Positions 5,277-5,408 of a stretch of DNA of 5,408 bases are shown here, in pieces. The notes under the pieces were generated by a model. The model saw nothing but the letters and a program-made list of their open reading frames with translations. It was not told where the DNA came from and did not search any database. The stretch's first letter is position 1, and every line of letters starts with the position of its first letter. Position numbers and translations under genes: made by a program. Origin of the DNA: Deltaproteobacteria bacterium (lineage in GTDB: Bacteria; Myxococcota_A; UBA9160; SZUA-336); assembly GCA_030673955.1 (NCBI GenBank), contig DAOVBF010000113.1, forward strand, positions 1 through 5,408. The letters run 5' to 3'.

Positions 5277-5408
5277 TCACGTGGCCTCCAACAGGTTGCG
5301 AATCCGGACCAGGTTGTAGGCCGCGGCCGTGAAGGTGAACATCCAACCCACCCGCGCGGTCCCTCGGTGCCGGGTCTTCCGGATCAGCCCGATCGTCTTC
5401 ATCCAGCC
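5277..5408 (-). CDS. IS4/IS5-type DDE transposase, C-terminal 43 residues, cut by window edge
   Basis: The transposase catalyses cut-and-paste movement of its IS. The visible C-terminus reads GWMKTIGLIRKTRHRGTARV, then GWMFTFTAAAYNLVRIRNLL, and ends in EAT and TGA. A GW(M/L)KT block, an RKT-R-RG basic patch and an AAAYNLVRIRNLL tail are typical of IS4/IS5-superfamily DDE transposases. In these the catalytic Glu lies a few residues before GW(M/L)KT, just outside the window. The frame is open to the edge and ends on a normal stop, so this end looks intact. Whether the whole gene is functional cannot be judged here. Orientation is convergent with the unknown gene at 4298-5068. Confidence 0.88.
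   Translation of the reverse strand, partial: GWMKTIGLIRKTRHRGTARVGWMFTFTAAAYNLVRIRNLLEAT

Larger units (their letters stand above)
5159..5408 (-). mobile_element. Insertion sequence, IS4/IS5-type, right part only (tnp 3' side)
   Basis: The window enters an IS from the 3' side of its transposase gene. It holds the last 43 codons of tnp plus about 117 bases of non-coding tail. The tail ends in CTAGCAGGCTGCGGAGAAAGTC (5159-5180), which resembles the terminal inverted repeats of many IS5-related elements (GGCTGnnGAAAAAGTC-like, from memory). The CTAG at the junction could be part of the target site. The other end lies outside, so neither the repeat pair nor a target duplication can be confirmed. 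The element continues beyond 5408. Confidence 0.7.

Noticed and set aside
5083..5346. Minus-strand frame of about 87 codons across the IS tail
   Set aside because: It runs out of frame through the transposase 3' end and across the IS boundary. The GWMKT...YNLVRIRNLL frame is the real one.
1..5408. CRISPR array, tRNA or rRNA genes
   Set aside because: I saw no regularly spaced repeats, no tRNA-like cloverleaf and no rRNA motifs by eye. Nearly all of the window is protein-coding.

Overview
The window is GC-rich DNA (I estimate mid-60s per cent from composition, not counted exactly). It carries the membrane-complex and baseplate-adaptor part of a type VI secretion system (T6SS). The proteins look like those of a Gram-negative bacterium: an outer-membrane lipoprotein and two inner-membrane proteins. 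High GC, GTG and TTG starts and the divergence of the sequences suggest an environmental proteobacterium or deltaproteobacterium/Myxococcota-like lineage. I cannot fix the taxon from this window.

Layout. On the minus strand, reading from 4117 down to 1, is a tight operon tssJ - tssK - tssL - tssM. Gaps are 34, 4 and 2 bases. tssJ, tssK and tssL are complete. tssM runs off the left edge after its first 537 codons. The start codons run ATG, ATG, GTG, TTG along the operon. A 180-base divergent intergenic region (4118-4297) holds two candidate sigma70-type promoters back to back, one for tssJKLM and one for a plus-strand gene. That gene (4298-5068, 256 residues) encodes a soluble protein I do not recognise. 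It is the best candidate here for an undescribed T6SS-linked component.

The right end is an insertion sequence entered from its tnp 3' side. The last 43 codons of an IS4/IS5-type DDE transposase lie on the minus strand (5277-5408), followed by a structured non-coding tail and a probable IS terminus near 5159-5180. The 90 bases between the unknown gene and the IS hold a perfect Shine-Dalgarno-like octamer and a perfect 9-bp hairpin touching the IS end. The IS may therefore have separated the unknown gene from a former downstream gene or terminator.

How the genes work together. TssJ (outer-membrane lipoprotein), TssM (inner-membrane protein with a periplasmic arm) and TssL (inner-membrane cytoplasmic hook) build the trans-envelope complex. 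TssK trimers link the cytoplasmic domains of TssL and TssM to the phage-like baseplate. Sheath, tube, baseplate, spike, ClpV and effector genes are not in the window.
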